A stretch of DNA of 64,000 nucleotides, taken from assembly GCF_030813005.1 (NCBI RefSeq), contig NZ_JAUSTU010000014.1:1-64000 (forward strand). The letters are read 5' to 3'. Below the pieces are notes generated by a model that saw only the letters and a program-made list of their open reading frames with translations, was not told the origin of the DNA and did no database searches. This document shows, piece by piece, positions 1 through 9,639 of this stretch. Each line of letters begins with the position of its first letter. Within the stretch, counting starts at the first letter, position 1. This stretch comes from Robertmurraya andreesenii (GTDB lineage Bacteria; Bacillota; Bacilli; Bacillales; Cytobacillaceae). The position numbers and the translations under genes were made by a program.

Positions 1-1024
<1,024 letters not shown>

Positions 1025-1050
1025 AAAAACGTAAAGCGGAGGCGACTGCT

Positions 1051-1146
1051 TAGCTTCGACAGGCGTTGGAGAGCCGGTCATACAAATCCCGGTTTTGGAT
1101 TTGTGGGAACGGATCGAAATGACCGAGAAGTTAGGAGCCGAAGCTA
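1051..1146 (+). other. Structured 23S-5S spacer: three nested perfect stems
   Basis: The spacer folds into a rod built from three successive perfect inverted repeats: TAGCTTCG (1051) with CGAAGCTA (1139), CGGTCAT (1075) with ATGACCG (1119), and ACAAATCC (1082) with GGATTTGT (1097). The nesting shows directly in the sequence. A role in rRNA processing, or an origin from a dispersed Bacillus repeat, is inference. Confidence 0.7.
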
Positions 1147-1228
1147 GACAAGCAAGAAAGCGATATTCAGTAATTTCTCTTCTTCATTCATTATCTAGTT
1201 TTGAGGGAATAATCCCTTCAATAAAATA

Positions 1229-1344
<116 letters not shown>

Positions 1345-1351
1345 GAGCGAA

Positions 1352-1380
1352 GAGTATCCAGTAGAGGGTACTCTTTTTTT
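1352..1380 (+). terminator. rRNA operon terminator
   Basis: A GAGTATCC / GGGTACTC stem with a six-base loop is followed by a run of Ts, directly after 5S rRNA. Confidence 0.9.
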
Positions 1381-1468
1381 TGCTTGGTACAAATTCTTAT
1401 TCATCAATACAGGCAACCATTGCATAGATATATATGGAACTACATCAAGGATTAGCGGAGGTGATGGA

Positions 1469-1687
1469 ATGTCTGGGGGAGTTAGGTTTTTGCTTTATCT
1501 CCTTTCATTCTTTATTCCCATTGCAGGCATCATTCTCGGAATTATTTGGATGAACGATGCTGATTTGGAAAAGAAGCAGGTAGGAAAAACATGCTTAATT
1601 GTATCGATTGTGGCCATTGCGCTTAGCTGTATCTGTTGGTTTGCAGCTTCAGCATTATCAATCATGCCAGCCTTTTATGGGTATTAA
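1469..1687 (+). CDS. Small two-helix membrane protein, unknown function
   Basis: This 72-residue protein has two hydrophobic segments, about residues 6-25 and 40-65, joined by a short charged loop (NDADLEKKQVGK). It is therefore predicted to be a small integral membrane protein. The ATG at 1469 was chosen because a near-perfect ribosome binding site (GGAGGTGAT at 1457) precedes it. A longer frame running back into 5S rRNA is not credible. The next gene begins 9 bp downstream, so the two are probably cotranscribed. I do not recognise a characterised family. Confidence 0.7.
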   Translation: MSGGVRFLLYLLSFFIPIAGIILGIIWMNDADLEKKQVGKTCLIVSIVAIALSCICWFAASALSIMPAFYGY

Positions 1688-1696
1688 CCGTACGGC

Positions 1697-2341
1697 ATGG
1701 GTACGGGTTTGGAATCATTCGCTTTTTTTCTAGGAAAAGCAATCTGTCATCAGCTTCATGAAAGAACCTTTTTCATTGATGGACATTATTTACCGGTTTG
1801 TGCTCGTTGTACCGGTATCTACATCGGTATTTTCTTTTCCGTTCTTCTATTTGGCTTTGGGAAAAAATTTCGCTCTAATACAATTCCAACAACAAAAATA
1901 AGTATTTTTTTATTAGTTTTTCTTCTTCCATTAATCATTGATGGTTTCGGATCCTATCTTGGCTTCTACTCTACAACCAACCTTGTTCGAGTCATTACAG
2001 GTGTTTTGTTTGGTGTCATTTTACCGATTTTTGTTCTTCCCTTGCTCAATCATACGGTCACCTCCACAAATCGCGTGATGACAGACTTAAGAAGGTTTTA
2101 TTATACTCTCGCTTTAGCACTCCTACTTGCGCTACTTTCTAGTCAAGGATTTATCCCATTGATCATCTTGGATTTACTAATTGTCGGAAGCCTCGTTAGC
2201 TGGGTAGCAATACTGTTTTTACTCTTTTATAAAAAAATTAGAAATAGGTTCATTTCAATTGGATTTTCATACATGAGCAGCATACTTGTTCTATTCGCTC
2301 TTTCTACCATTCATTCAATCATTGAAAATATCCTACGATAA
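1697..2341 (+). CDS. DUF2085 family membrane protein
   Basis: This 214-residue polytopic membrane protein has about six hydrophobic segments. Near the N-terminus it carries the Cys-His signature of the DUF2085 family: CHQLHERTFF, then a C-A-R-C-T-G motif (residues 17-43). Those cysteines suggest metal or redox binding, but the function is unknown. The start has only a weak ribosome binding site and lies 9 bp after the preceding small membrane protein, so it may be translationally coupled. It ends at a strong bidirectional terminator shared with cwlJ. Confidence 0.8.
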   Translation: MGTGLESFAFFLGKAICHQLHERTFFIDGHYLPVCARCTGIYIGIFFSVLLFGFGKKFRSNTIPTTKISIFLLVFLLPLIIDGFGSYLGFYSTTNLVRVITGVLFGVILPIFVLPLLNHTVTSTNRVMTDLRRFYYTLALALLLALLSSQGFIPLIILDLLIVGSLVSWVAILFLLFYKKIRNRFISIGFSYMSSILVLFALSTIHSIIENILR

Positions 2342-2371
2342 AAGAGTCAGGCAAAACCCGCTGACTCTTTT
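2341..2371. terminator. Bidirectional terminator between convergent genes
   Basis: A perfect AGAGTCAG / CTGACTCT stem is flanked by As on the left and Ts on the right, so it works for the DUF2085 gene (plus) and cwlJ (minus). Confidence 0.85.
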
Positions 2372-2375
2372 GTAG

Positions 2376-2804
2376 TTAAAACGTACTATAAATATTCTCA
2401 CAGGTTTCTGCAGTTGGTTCATAGAAGCAGTGCTGCTTAAATCTCCCGACAAGGGGCTGATTATACCATTGGGCAGGACAGTCTCCAGTAGGTCGAAAAT
2501 ACCATAGACTAAATTTTGCCGGCCATAGCCTTTCTCCACCCACCGCCCGCCTGGCCAGTTTTCTATCAACCTCTCTTGCAGGCTGATAGAAATATCCCTT
2601 TTGTGTGGCCTCGAATGCATGAGGTTGATAAACCATTTGTGGAATTGTTCTTAGTCCCTTAAAATCAGAGCAATTTCCTCTAATTCGGTTAATCCCTACA
2701 TTTCCTACCATTAGCATTCCTTCTAGACCTTCACCCTCGGCTTCCGCACGAAGCAGCCTAGCCATTAAGTCAATATCCGTATTGGATGCTGCAACAACAG
2801 CCAT
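2376..2804 (-). CDS. cwlJ: Spore cortex-lytic cell wall hydrolase CwlJ
   Basis: This 142-residue protein has the same length as B. subtilis CwlJ and can be aligned with it from end to end (MAVV start, LMARLLRAEAEGEG, GNVGINR, SLWYFRPTGDCPAQW, C-terminal AETCENIYSTF). It is a Hydrolase_2 (SleB/CwlJ) domain protein. The acidic RAEAEGE segment at residues 19-25 holds the candidate catalytic Glu. In Bacillus the enzyme sits in the spore coat and degrades cortex peptidoglycan during germination, triggered by calcium dipicolinate. It lacks a signal peptide, as expected for a protein loaded from the mother cell. The start has AGAGGTGATGGT in front of ATG. A gerQ neighbour is not present here. Confidence 0.95.
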   Translation of the reverse strand: MAVVAASNTDIDLMARLLRAEAEGEGLEGMLMVGNVGINRIRGNCSDFKGLRTIPQMVYQPHAFEATQKGYFYQPAREVDRKLARRAVGGERLWPAKFSLWYFRPTGDCPAQWYNQPLVGRFKQHCFYEPTAETCENIYSTF

Positions 2805-2883
2805 ACCATCACCTCTGTAAGTTCATCTATTTTATCTTATTCCTTAAGTGGGTGATGTTTCCAAAAGGGGATACTTGGGTGCA

Positions 2884-2918
2884 GAAGAAAATGCCTAACC
2901 GTAATGACAGTTAGGCAC
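2884..2918 (-). terminator. Terminator of the carboxylesterase gene
   Basis: A TGCCTAAC / GTTAGGCA stem with a 10-base loop is followed on the minus strand by TTTTCTTC. Confidence 0.75.
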
Positions 2919-2924
2919 TATTTT

Positions 2925-4409
2925 CTATACAAAATTAGCCATTGCTTTCTCCCAGCTCACCCTTATGTCCTCCCCAGGCTGTTCCTCGACTCTATTTTCT
3001 AGATCGAAAATCAAAGTGGAGCGGGTTTCCATGTCATATTGCGGCCAGTTCGGCATCGCCTGAGTACTTGGATTACCAGTCCGAGCAAATGCGATCCAAG
3101 CCTGATGCATCTGATCGGATACCGTTTGTCTGTCTGGAGAACTCCCAGTCAGGTTCTCCGTTTTCGGTTTGTTTAGTGTATTCCAAACAAATGGAATTTC
3201 AAGGGCATGGGCTGCCTTTAATACTCCACCAAGGACAGGACTTTCCCAGTCGAAACGATACATCCAAACAGGAGCACCCTGCTTGACCTGATGTTCAGCA
3301 AGCTTGATCGCAGGATACGTAAAGATCTGCATCGTCATCAGCTGGTTATATAAATCCTGATTTAATTCTTCTTCAAGCTGTTTTGAAAGAGTTGGCCATA
3401 GAGGACCAAAGGTCTTTTCGAAAACAGCCTGCATAGTTGCCTGGTCCATGTTTCTCCACATGGGGTCAAATGCAGTAAAAATATTGTACTCGTCCTTGTT
3501 GGTTCCGATAAGAATACTGACATCCTTGGCTGAACCAGTTGCAATTGCAGCTTCAGGATGAAGAGGAAGAGAGACTCCATCAATCACTGGAGATAAGCTC
3601 ATGGGTGGGACTATGCCCGAAGCTTCAATTAGTTTTTCAACGGGTATTTGCTCAAGCTCTACGAGGTTTGCTGAATCGACATTTAATGCGGTTAATATCT
3701 TGTTGGCTACCTTTGTGGCTTTCTCTTTAGGAATGGCATTTCGTGCAGCTCCACTTTGAAGAATTGCCTGTTGAAAGAGACCTTTGGCAGCAGGCATACC
3801 GAGTAACACGCCAATACTCATTGCCCCTGCGGATTCTCCAAAGACGGTGACCCGATTTGGATCGCCACCAAAGCTGGAAATATTATCCCTGATCCATTCG
3901 AGTGCTGCAACCTGATCAAGAATGCCACAGTTCCCTGAGGTAGCGTACTCCTCTCCACCAATATCGCCGAGATGTAGAAAACCGAATACTCCAAGGCGAT
4001 AATTAATTGTGACCACAACGACATCGCCATTTGCAGCAAAGGGTTGACCATCATACCAAGAACTAGAGCCAGAGCCTGAAACAAAGGCACCACCATGAAT
4101 CCAGACTAGCACAGGTCGCCGCTTGTTATCGGAAGCTGGCGACCAAACATTCAAATATAAGCAATCCTCACTCATATTCGTGATGTCATTACCTAGAAAA
4201 TCCATAATCTCACTGGAAGCCTGGGCAGCTACAGGACTAAATTGTGAGGCATCACGAACTCCCTCCCATGAATCCGGTTTTACTGGTGGATGAAAGCGCA
4301 AAGAGCCAACAGGGGGCTTTGCGTAAGGTATTCCTTTCCAGCAATAGACATCTCCAAGCTTCTCCCCTTGTACCTTTCCATAACTCGTTTCAACTAGAGC
4401 ATCTGACAT
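2925..4409 (-). CDS. Type-B carboxylesterase (para-nitrobenzyl esterase family)
   Basis: This 494-residue alpha/beta-hydrolase resembles B. subtilis PnbA (489 residues) in length and motif order. Visible motifs are the oxyanion-hole HGGAF at 105-109, EDCLYLNVW at 81-89, and the nucleophile elbow GESAGA with Ser193. The expected acid Glu lies in GTNKDEYNIF and the His in AAHALEIPF. It has no signal peptide and is probably cytoplasmic, cleaving carboxylic esters. The ATG at 4409 is chosen because AAAGGAGATACACTC precedes it. A longer frame upstream would run through a palindromic repeat and is rejected. That repeat (4431-4532) begins 21 bp upstream of the start, inside the presumed leader. Confidence 0.9.
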   Translation of the reverse strand: MSDALVETSYGKVQGEKLGDVYCWKGIPYAKPPVGSLRFHPPVKPDSWEGVRDASQFSPVAAQASSEIMDFLGNDITNMSEDCLYLNVWSPASDNKRRPVLVWIHGGAFVSGSGSSSWYDGQPFAANGDVVVVTINYRLGVFGFLHLGDIGGEEYATSGNCGILDQVAALEWIRDNISSFGGDPNRVTVFGESAGAMSIGVLLGMPAAKGLFQQAILQSGAARNAIPKEKATKVANKILTALNVDSANLVELEQIPVEKLIEASGIVPPMSLSPVIDGVSLPLHPEAAIATGSAKDVSILIGTNKDEYNIFTAFDPMWRNMDQATMQAVFEKTFGPLWPTLSKQLEEELNQDLYNQLMTMQIFTYPAIKLAEHQVKQGAPVWMYRFDWESPVLGGVLKAAHALEIPFVWNTLNKPKTENLTGSSPDRQTVSDQMHQAWIAFARTGNPSTQAMPNWPQYDMETRSTLIFDLENRVEEQPGEDIRVSWEKAMANFV

Positions 4410-4430
4410 GAGTGTATCTCCTTTCATATT

Positions 4431-4532
4431 GGCTATATTAGTCTTCAGTGTTGATTTCAGCCTTATACGTGTACGTGAACGGGTTTTATTCGGTACGAAT
4501 AACGTAGTGAACGTACATGTATAAGGCGATAT
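4431..4532 (-). repeat. Dispersed palindromic element, copy 1
   Basis: The core has an outer arm GCCTTATACGTGTACGT pairing with ACGTACATGTATAAGGC and an inner hairpin TTATTCG-GTA-CGAATAA. About 30 bp of conserved flank (GGCTATATTAGTCTTCAGTG and on) is shared with copy 2 at 47951-48054. It lies between the esterase start and its upstream region. Copy 3 is at 61060. Confidence 0.9.
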
Positions 4533-4773
4533 TAAAGTCAACAATCAGATATAACAGAGCCTTTTTATTAAGAAAGTATGTGGAAATTCCTGCTAGAGTA
4601 TCTATATTCAACAGAAATGGAGCAAATCCTTTATTTTTTAAATTTTCTAAAAATAAATGAAAACTCAAACTAAATTTACGAGATTCTCTATCTATAAACA
4701 GGTTGAAAATAGTACAATGTAGAAAGGCAGAGTTAGCCATGTGATAGATTCATTGAAAAAGGGGGAATATTTT
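4533..4773. other. AT-rich intergenic stretch
   Basis: No gene with a usable start was found here. An 84-codon frame on the minus strand runs into the palindromic repeat and has no family resemblance. The region must contain the divergent promoters for the esterase and the MFS gene, but no pair of boxes is clear enough to call. Confidence 0.5.
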
Positions 4774-6063
4774 TTGGAGAAGAAAATGACGAAGCCTGAG
4801 AAAAGCTGGGCTCTCTATGATTGGGCTAATTCAGCCTACACGATTGTAATTGTTACGGCTATCCTGCCATTGTATTTTAAAGCATCAGCAACCGAGGCGG
4901 GCATTAACGCAGCTACCTCGACGGCTTACTGGGGGTATGCGAACTCCTTCGCAACATTGGTGATCTCGATCTTAGCACCTATCTTAGGAACCATCGCTGA
5001 CTTTAGGGGCTTTAAGAAAAGGTTTTTTGTTTTTTTCTCAGCGTTAGGTGTTGTTTTTACATTATTATTGGCCGTCGTTCCGTCCGATCAATGGCTTTTA
5101 TTATTAGTCTTTTATGTCCTAACGTCTATCGGCTTTTACGGTGCGAATGTTTTTTATGATGCCTTTTTAGTTGATGTCACGACAGAGGAGCGAATGAATC
5201 GTATCTCCGCAAATGGATTTGCTTTGGGGTATATTGGAAGTACCATTCCCTTCGTCATTTCAATTGCCATCATCGTTTTAGCACAGAAGGAAATCATCCC
5301 GTTATCTGTGTCAGTGGCTAGTCAGATTGCCTTTGTCATTACCGCATTATGGTGGGGGCTTTTCACAATCCCGATGTTGAAAAATGTGGAACAGGTTTAT
5401 TTTGTTGAAAGGGTTCCAAATCCCGTCCGTACAAGTTTTAAGAAACTGTTCACAACCCTGAAAAATATTAAAGCATTCCGGCCCTTATTTTTGTTTTTAA
5501 TTGCTTACTTCTTTTATATCGATGGGGTTCATACAGTCATCAAAATGTCGACAGCTTATGGGTCTGATTTAGGAATTGATTCAACAACACTTTTAATTGT
5601 ATTATTTGCAACCCAAGTGATTGCGGCACCATTTACCGCATTGTTTGGGAAATTAGGTACCAAATATAGTGAGAAAAGCATGATTATGGTAGGAATCATC
5701 ATTTATATCTTTATTTGCTGCTATGCTTATTTCCTTGATTCTGCCTTAGATTTCTGGATTCTTGCCATGCTTGTTGGAACGGCCCAAGGAGGAATCCAAG
5801 CACTTAGCCGCTCCTACTTTGCCAAGCTTGTTCCAAAGGAGTCCTCCAATGAGTTCTTTGGATTCTATAGTATTTTTGGAAAATTTGCAGCCGTGGCTGG
5901 ACCCGTCTTGCTTGGTGCAACAGCGCAAATTACCGGCAGTACAAATGCTGGTGTGTTCAGCTTAGTTATTCTATTTATTATTGGAGCGATTCTATTACTC
6001 CGTGTACCGAATGCAAATGAAGCGGTTTCCATGCCTCCAGTGACAGGTCAGTCCAAAAAATAA
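4774..6063 (+). CDS. MFS transporter, UMF1/Atg22-like
   Basis: This protein of about 429 residues has 12 predicted membrane segments. The N-terminal KSWALYDWANSAY motif is characteristic of the UMF1 (Atg22-like) branch of the major facilitator superfamily. The GTIADFRGFKKR loop after helix 2 is the family's version of the MFS A-motif. The substrate is unknown. Two starts are plausible: TTG at 4774, eight bases after GGGGG, and ATG at 4786, six bases after GGAG. I chose the first. A hairpin terminator follows directly, so the gene is probably monocistronic. Confidence 0.85.
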   Translation: MEKKMTKPEKSWALYDWANSAYTIVIVTAILPLYFKASATEAGINAATSTAYWGYANSFATLVISILAPILGTIADFRGFKKRFFVFFSALGVVFTLLLAVVPSDQWLLLLVFYVLTSIGFYGANVFYDAFLVDVTTEERMNRISANGFALGYIGSTIPFVISIAIIVLAQKEIIPLSVSVASQIAFVITALWWGLFTIPMLKNVEQVYFVERVPNPVRTSFKKLFTTLKNIKAFRPLFLFLIAYFFYIDGVHTVIKMSTAYGSDLGIDSTTLLIVLFATQVIAAPFTALFGKLGTKYSEKSMIMVGIIIYIFICCYAYFLDSALDFWILAMLVGTAQGGIQALSRSYFAKLVPKESSNEFFGFYSIFGKFAAVAGPVLLGATAQITGSTNAGVFSLVILFIIGAILLLRVPNANEAVSMPPVTGQSKK

Positions 6064-6071
6064 ATCATTGG

Positions 6072-6107
6072 AAAGCACATAGCATCTTATTTAGCTATGT
6101 GCTTTTC
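6072..6107 (+). terminator. Terminator of the MFS gene
   Basis: An AAAGCACATAGC / GCTATGTGCTTT stem is followed by TCT. Confidence 0.85.
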
Positions 6108-6152
6108 TATGGTAATATATGAGATTAATAGTTAGCGGAAAGGTGGATTATC

Positions 6153-6641
6153 ATGAGTTATTCAATCCGTAGGGCAAATCTTGAGGACATGAAACAAATT
6201 CAACAGGTGGCTAGAATTAGTTGGCATGATACATATGAGGGAATTATCCCCGTACTTATTCAGGATCAATTTTTGAACACAGCCTATAGTGATGAGATGA
6301 TGAAAAGAAGAATAGAGCATTCCCTTTTGCTCGTTACAGAAATGGAAAGGAAGATCGTGGGGTTTGCCAATTTTTCCCCAATAAAAGAAAATGGGGAAGC
6401 AGAACTTGGTGCCATTTATTTGCTGCCGAATGCTCAGGGGGCTGGAATCGGTACCGCTTTGCTTCATGAAGGGATCCAGCAGCTTTCAGGGGTGAAAAAG
6501 ATATTTATTAATGTTGAAAAAGACAATCATGTCGGAAAGAGATTTTATGAAGCGAAGGGGTTTGAGGTCGTTTCAGAATTTGATGATGACTTTGATGGTC
6601 ATAAGCTGAAAACAATTAGGATGGTGTTAAGGGTGTCGTGA
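6153..6641 (+). CDS. GNAT family N-acetyltransferase
   Basis: This 162-residue protein shows the GNAT fold. Residues 3-50 carry the N-terminal strand and helices (IRRANLEDMKQIQQVARISW). The acetyl-CoA binding A-motif is LGAIYLLPNAQGAGIGTALL, with the Q-x-x-G-x-G/A core around residues 95-100. The ending is the RFYEAKGFEVV motif. The acceptor substrate cannot be told from the sequence. The start has AAAGGTGGATTATC in front. The next gene lies 46 bp downstream in the same direction. Confidence 0.9.
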   Translation: MSYSIRRANLEDMKQIQQVARISWHDTYEGIIPVLIQDQFLNTAYSDEMMKRRIEHSLLLVTEMERKIVGFANFSPIKENGEAELGAIYLLPNAQGAGIGTALLHEGIQQLSGVKKIFINVEKDNHVGKRFYEAKGFEVVSEFDDDFDGHKLKTIRMVLRVS

Positions 6642-6687
6642 GGGCAAGAAAATATCTGGTTTTGATGAAGTAAGGAGGTGTGATTGC

Positions 6688-7443
6688 ATGTGTTTAATTC
6701 TATTTGCCTACAAAAAGCATCCCAAATACCAATTGATCATTGCCGCAAATCGGGATGAATTTTACAAAAGACCGACTGCTCCAGCTCATTTTTGGGAGGA
6801 TGCTCCAGAAATACTTGCAGGACGTGACCTAGAAAAAATGGGGACATGGATGGGGGTCACAAAGGATGGTCGTTTTTCCGCTTTAACAAATTACCGAAAC
6901 CCAAGAGAGAATGGGGAGGGGAAGAAATCTAGAGGTGAACTTGTTTCCGGTGCCTTGCAATATCAAGGGGACTTAAAAAGCTATATGGAGGAATTAGCTC
7001 AGCAAGATGCCTCGTACCCTGGCTACAATCTGCTTGCAGGGGATCTGAACGAGTTATTTTACTATTCTAATATAGGAAAGAAGCTCATGGCCATTGAGCC
7101 AGGAATATATGGGGTGAGCAATCATCTGCTTAACAGCAATTGGCCGAAGGTACAAAGGGGGAAGGAGGGGCTGGAACGGATCATTGCCCTTGATAATAGC
7201 AGCATGATTGAGGATTTATTTTCATTGCTTGCTAATGCGGAGCAAGCTCCAGATGAAATTTTGCCGAAAACAGGTGTTTCCTTGGAGATGGAGAGAATGC
7301 TCTCGCCACTATTTATTAAGAGTGAGGAGTATGGGACAAGGAGCTCAACCGTGGTATTCATGTCAGCTCAGGAAATTCATTATGTGGAAAGGGTCTTTTC
7401 CAACGGGAAAACAAGTACTCAAGAATTTAAGATAAATCTATAA
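6688..7443 (+). CDS. NRDE family protein (TANGO2-like)
   Basis: This 251-residue protein starts MCLILFAYK, with the conserved Cys at position 2, and carries the family-defining NRDE motif in AANRDEFYKRPT (residues 20-31). The GTWMGVTKDGRFSALTNYR block follows. The family is related to Ntn hydrolases and to eukaryotic TANGO2. Its biochemical role in bacteria is not settled. It has a strong ribosome binding site, AAGGAGGTGTGATTGC, before ATG. Confidence 0.88.
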   Translation: MCLILFAYKKHPKYQLIIAANRDEFYKRPTAPAHFWEDAPEILAGRDLEKMGTWMGVTKDGRFSALTNYRNPRENGEGKKSRGELVSGALQYQGDLKSYMEELAQQDASYPGYNLLAGDLNELFYYSNIGKKLMAIEPGIYGVSNHLLNSNWPKVQRGKEGLERIIALDNSSMIEDLFSLLANAEQAPDEILPKTGVSLEMERMLSPLFIKSEEYGTRSSTVVFMSAQEIHYVERVFSNGKTSTQEFKINL

Positions 7444-7473
7444 CCAACTCTATCCTTTCTCCATCAATCATCA

Positions 7474-7502
7474 TTGACAGCTAGAAAAAAATATGATATT
7501 AA
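7474..7502 (+). promoter_or_regulatory. Predicted sigma-A promoter of htpG
   Basis: TTGACA at 7474-7479 and TATTAA at 7497-7502 are separated by 17 bases. The predicted start of transcription falls just ahead of the CIRCE element. Confidence 0.6.
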
Positions 7503-7514
7503 AAATAATGGATG

Positions 7515-7541
7515 TTAGCACTCTTGATAATAGAGTGCTAA
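7515..7541 (+). promoter_or_regulatory. Perfect CIRCE element (HrcA operator)
   Basis: TTAGCACTC, nine bases, GAGTGCTAA: a full match to the CIRCE consensus bound by the HrcA heat-shock repressor. It sits between the predicted promoter and the htpG ribosome binding site. Confidence 0.95.
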
Positions 7542-7583
7542 ATTAATGGGTCAGCAAAAAATGTGCGGGAGGAGTATTATCTT

Positions 7584-9458
7584 ATGGAGAAGAAACAGTT
7601 TCAGGCAGAGTCTAAGCGATTACTCGAGATGATGATAAACTCTATTTACACTCAAAAGGAAGTTTTTCTAAGAGAGTTGATTTCGAATGCGAGTGATGCG
7701 ATCGATAAAATCTACTATAAGGCATTAACAGATGACAGCCTTAGCTTTAACCAGGATGATTACTACATAAAAGTAGAGGCTGATAAGGAGAACCGTACAC
7801 TTAAAATCACGGATACCGGGATCGGCATGACGAAGGAAGAGCTGGAAAACAATCTTGGTGTGATTGCCAAGAGTGGCTCTTTGGCATTTAAAGCGGAAAA
7901 TGAAATTAAGGATGGCCATGATATTATTGGTCAATTTGGTGTGGGATTTTATGCGGCCTTTATGGTAGCTGATGTTGTTACGGTTATCAGTAAAGCCCTA
8001 GGTCAAGAGGAAGCCTACAAATGGGAATCGGAAGGTGCTGACGGTTATACGATAGTGCCTGCGGAAAAGGCTGAGGTTGGAACCGAGATCATCCTGAAAA
8101 TAAAAGAGAATACTGAGGATGAATCCTATGATGAATATTTAGAGGAGTATCGTCTTAAATCGATTATTAAGAAGTACTCAGATTTTATCCGTTACCCAAT
8201 CAAGATGAATGTAACGAAAAGCCGTAAAAAAGAGGGCAGTGAGAACGAATACGAGGACTATACCGAGGAAGAAATCATTAACAGTATGGTTCCGATCTGG
8301 AGAAAGAATAAGAGTGAATTGACTGATGAGGACTATGAGCAATTTTACCATGAAAAACGCTATGGCTTTGATAAGCCACTAAAGCATATTCATATTAGTG
8401 TGGATGGAACCATTCGCTATCAAGCGATTCTTTATATTCCTGAAAACATTCCATTTGACTACTATTCAAGGGAGTTTGAAAAAGGACTTGAGCTCTATTC
8501 AAATGGGGTTCTAATCATGGATAAGTGCGCCGACCTTCTTCCAGATTATTTTAGCTTTGTCAAAGGAATGGTGGACTCTGAGGATTTATCCCTTAATATT
8601 TCAAGGGAGATGCTCCAGCATGATCGCCAATTAAAGCTTATTGCTAAGAATATCAATAAGAAAATAAAGAGCGAGCTTCAAGGCTTATTAAAAAATGAAC
8701 GTGAAAAATATGAGAAGTTCTATCAATCCTTTGGTCGCCAATTAAAGTTTGGCGTCTACAATGAGTTTGGTGCTCATAAAGAAACATTGCAGGACTTGCT
8801 CATGTTCTATTCATCCAAAGAGAAGAAGTTGGTCACGCTGGATGAATACATTTCAAGAATGCCTGAGGAGCAAAAATATATTTATTACGCTACAGGGGAA
8901 TCGAACGAGCGGATTGAGAAGCTTCCACAGACAGAGCTCGTTTCCGATAAAGGCTTTGAAATTCTTTATTTCACTGAGGATATTGATGAATTTGCGATCA
9001 AAATGCTGATGACATACAAGGAGAAGGAATTTAAGTCTGTCTCAAGCGGTGACCTTGGCATTGAAGAAAGTGAACAAGATACGGAAGCAAAGGACGAAGA
9101 AAATAAAGAGCTCTTTGATGCAATGAAAAACCTTTTAGGTGATAAGGTGAAGGATGTTCGAATCTCCAAGCGTTTAAAATCCCACCCTGTCTGCTTGACC
9201 GCGGATGGAGAGGTTACCATTGAAATGGAGAAGATCCTGAATGCGATGCCAGACAACCAAAATGTGAAGGCGGACAAGGTTCTTGAAATCAATCCAAATC
9301 ATGAGGTGTTCCAGTCGTTAAAAGCGGCTTTTGAAAATGACAAGGAGAAGCTTGCACTCTATACGAATCTTCTCTATAACCAAGCTCTTCTCATTGAGGG
9401 GCTACCAATTCAAGACCCAGTTGAATTTACTAATGATATATGCAAGGTTATGGTTTAA
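7584..9458 (+). CDS. htpG: Molecular chaperone HtpG (Hsp90)
   Basis: This 624-residue protein is about the length of B. subtilis HtpG. The N-terminal GHKL ATPase motifs are in order: RELISNASDAIDK (N box), DTGIGMTKEEL and GQFGVGFYAAF. Middle and C-terminal dimerisation domains follow. It is a cytoplasmic ATP-dependent chaperone. ATG at 7584 is preceded by GGAGGAGTATTATCTT. The GTG seven codons earlier lies inside that ribosome binding site and is rejected. A perfect CIRCE element lies 42 bp upstream of the start codon, which implies repression by HrcA. In B. subtilis htpG is described as HrcA-independent (class III), so regulation appears to differ here. A terminator follows. Confidence 0.97.
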   Translation: MEKKQFQAESKRLLEMMINSIYTQKEVFLRELISNASDAIDKIYYKALTDDSLSFNQDDYYIKVEADKENRTLKITDTGIGMTKEELENNLGVIAKSGSLAFKAENEIKDGHDIIGQFGVGFYAAFMVADVVTVISKALGQEEAYKWESEGADGYTIVPAEKAEVGTEIILKIKENTEDESYDEYLEEYRLKSIIKKYSDFIRYPIKMNVTKSRKKEGSENEYEDYTEEEIINSMVPIWRKNKSELTDEDYEQFYHEKRYGFDKPLKHIHISVDGTIRYQAILYIPENIPFDYYSREFEKGLELYSNGVLIMDKCADLLPDYFSFVKGMVDSEDLSLNISREMLQHDRQLKLIAKNINKKIKSELQGLLKNEREKYEKFYQSFGRQLKFGVYNEFGAHKETLQDLLMFYSSKEKKLVTLDEYISRMPEEQKYIYYATGESNERIEKLPQTELVSDKGFEILYFTEDIDEFAIKMLMTYKEKEFKSVSSGDLGIEESEQDTEAKDEENKELFDAMKNLLGDKVKDVRISKRLKSHPVCLTADGEVTIEMEKILNAMPDNQNVKADKVLEINPNHEVFQSLKAAFENDKEKLALYTNLLYNQALLIEGLPIQDPVEFTNDICKVMV

Positions 9459-9491
9459 TGATTTTAACAAAAGCGTAATCTGTGGTAAATA

Positions 9492-9526
9492 GAAGCTAGC
9501 CAATGCGGCTAGCTTTCATTTTTTAT
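9492..9526 (+). terminator. Terminator of htpG
   Basis: An AAGCTAGCC / GGCTAGCTT stem with loop AATGC is followed by TCATTTTTT. Confidence 0.88.
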
Positions 9527-9639
9527 CCAGGGAAAATGGTTATTTGGAAACCTACTTCATTAATGATAGAAAATAGAAATTATGTTATAAATGATTATAG
9601 CGTATAACGATACAAACTAAGTTGATGGAGGGGAAAAGG

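Noticed and set aside
1345..1470. tRNA cluster after the rRNA operon
   Set aside because: Bacillus rRNA operons often end with tRNAs, but no cloverleaf or CCA-ended sequence is visible here and a terminator follows 5S directly.
4486..4740. 84-codon frame on the minus strand upstream of the carboxylesterase
   Set aside because: It has no convincing ribosome binding site and no family resemblance, and it runs into the palindromic repeat.
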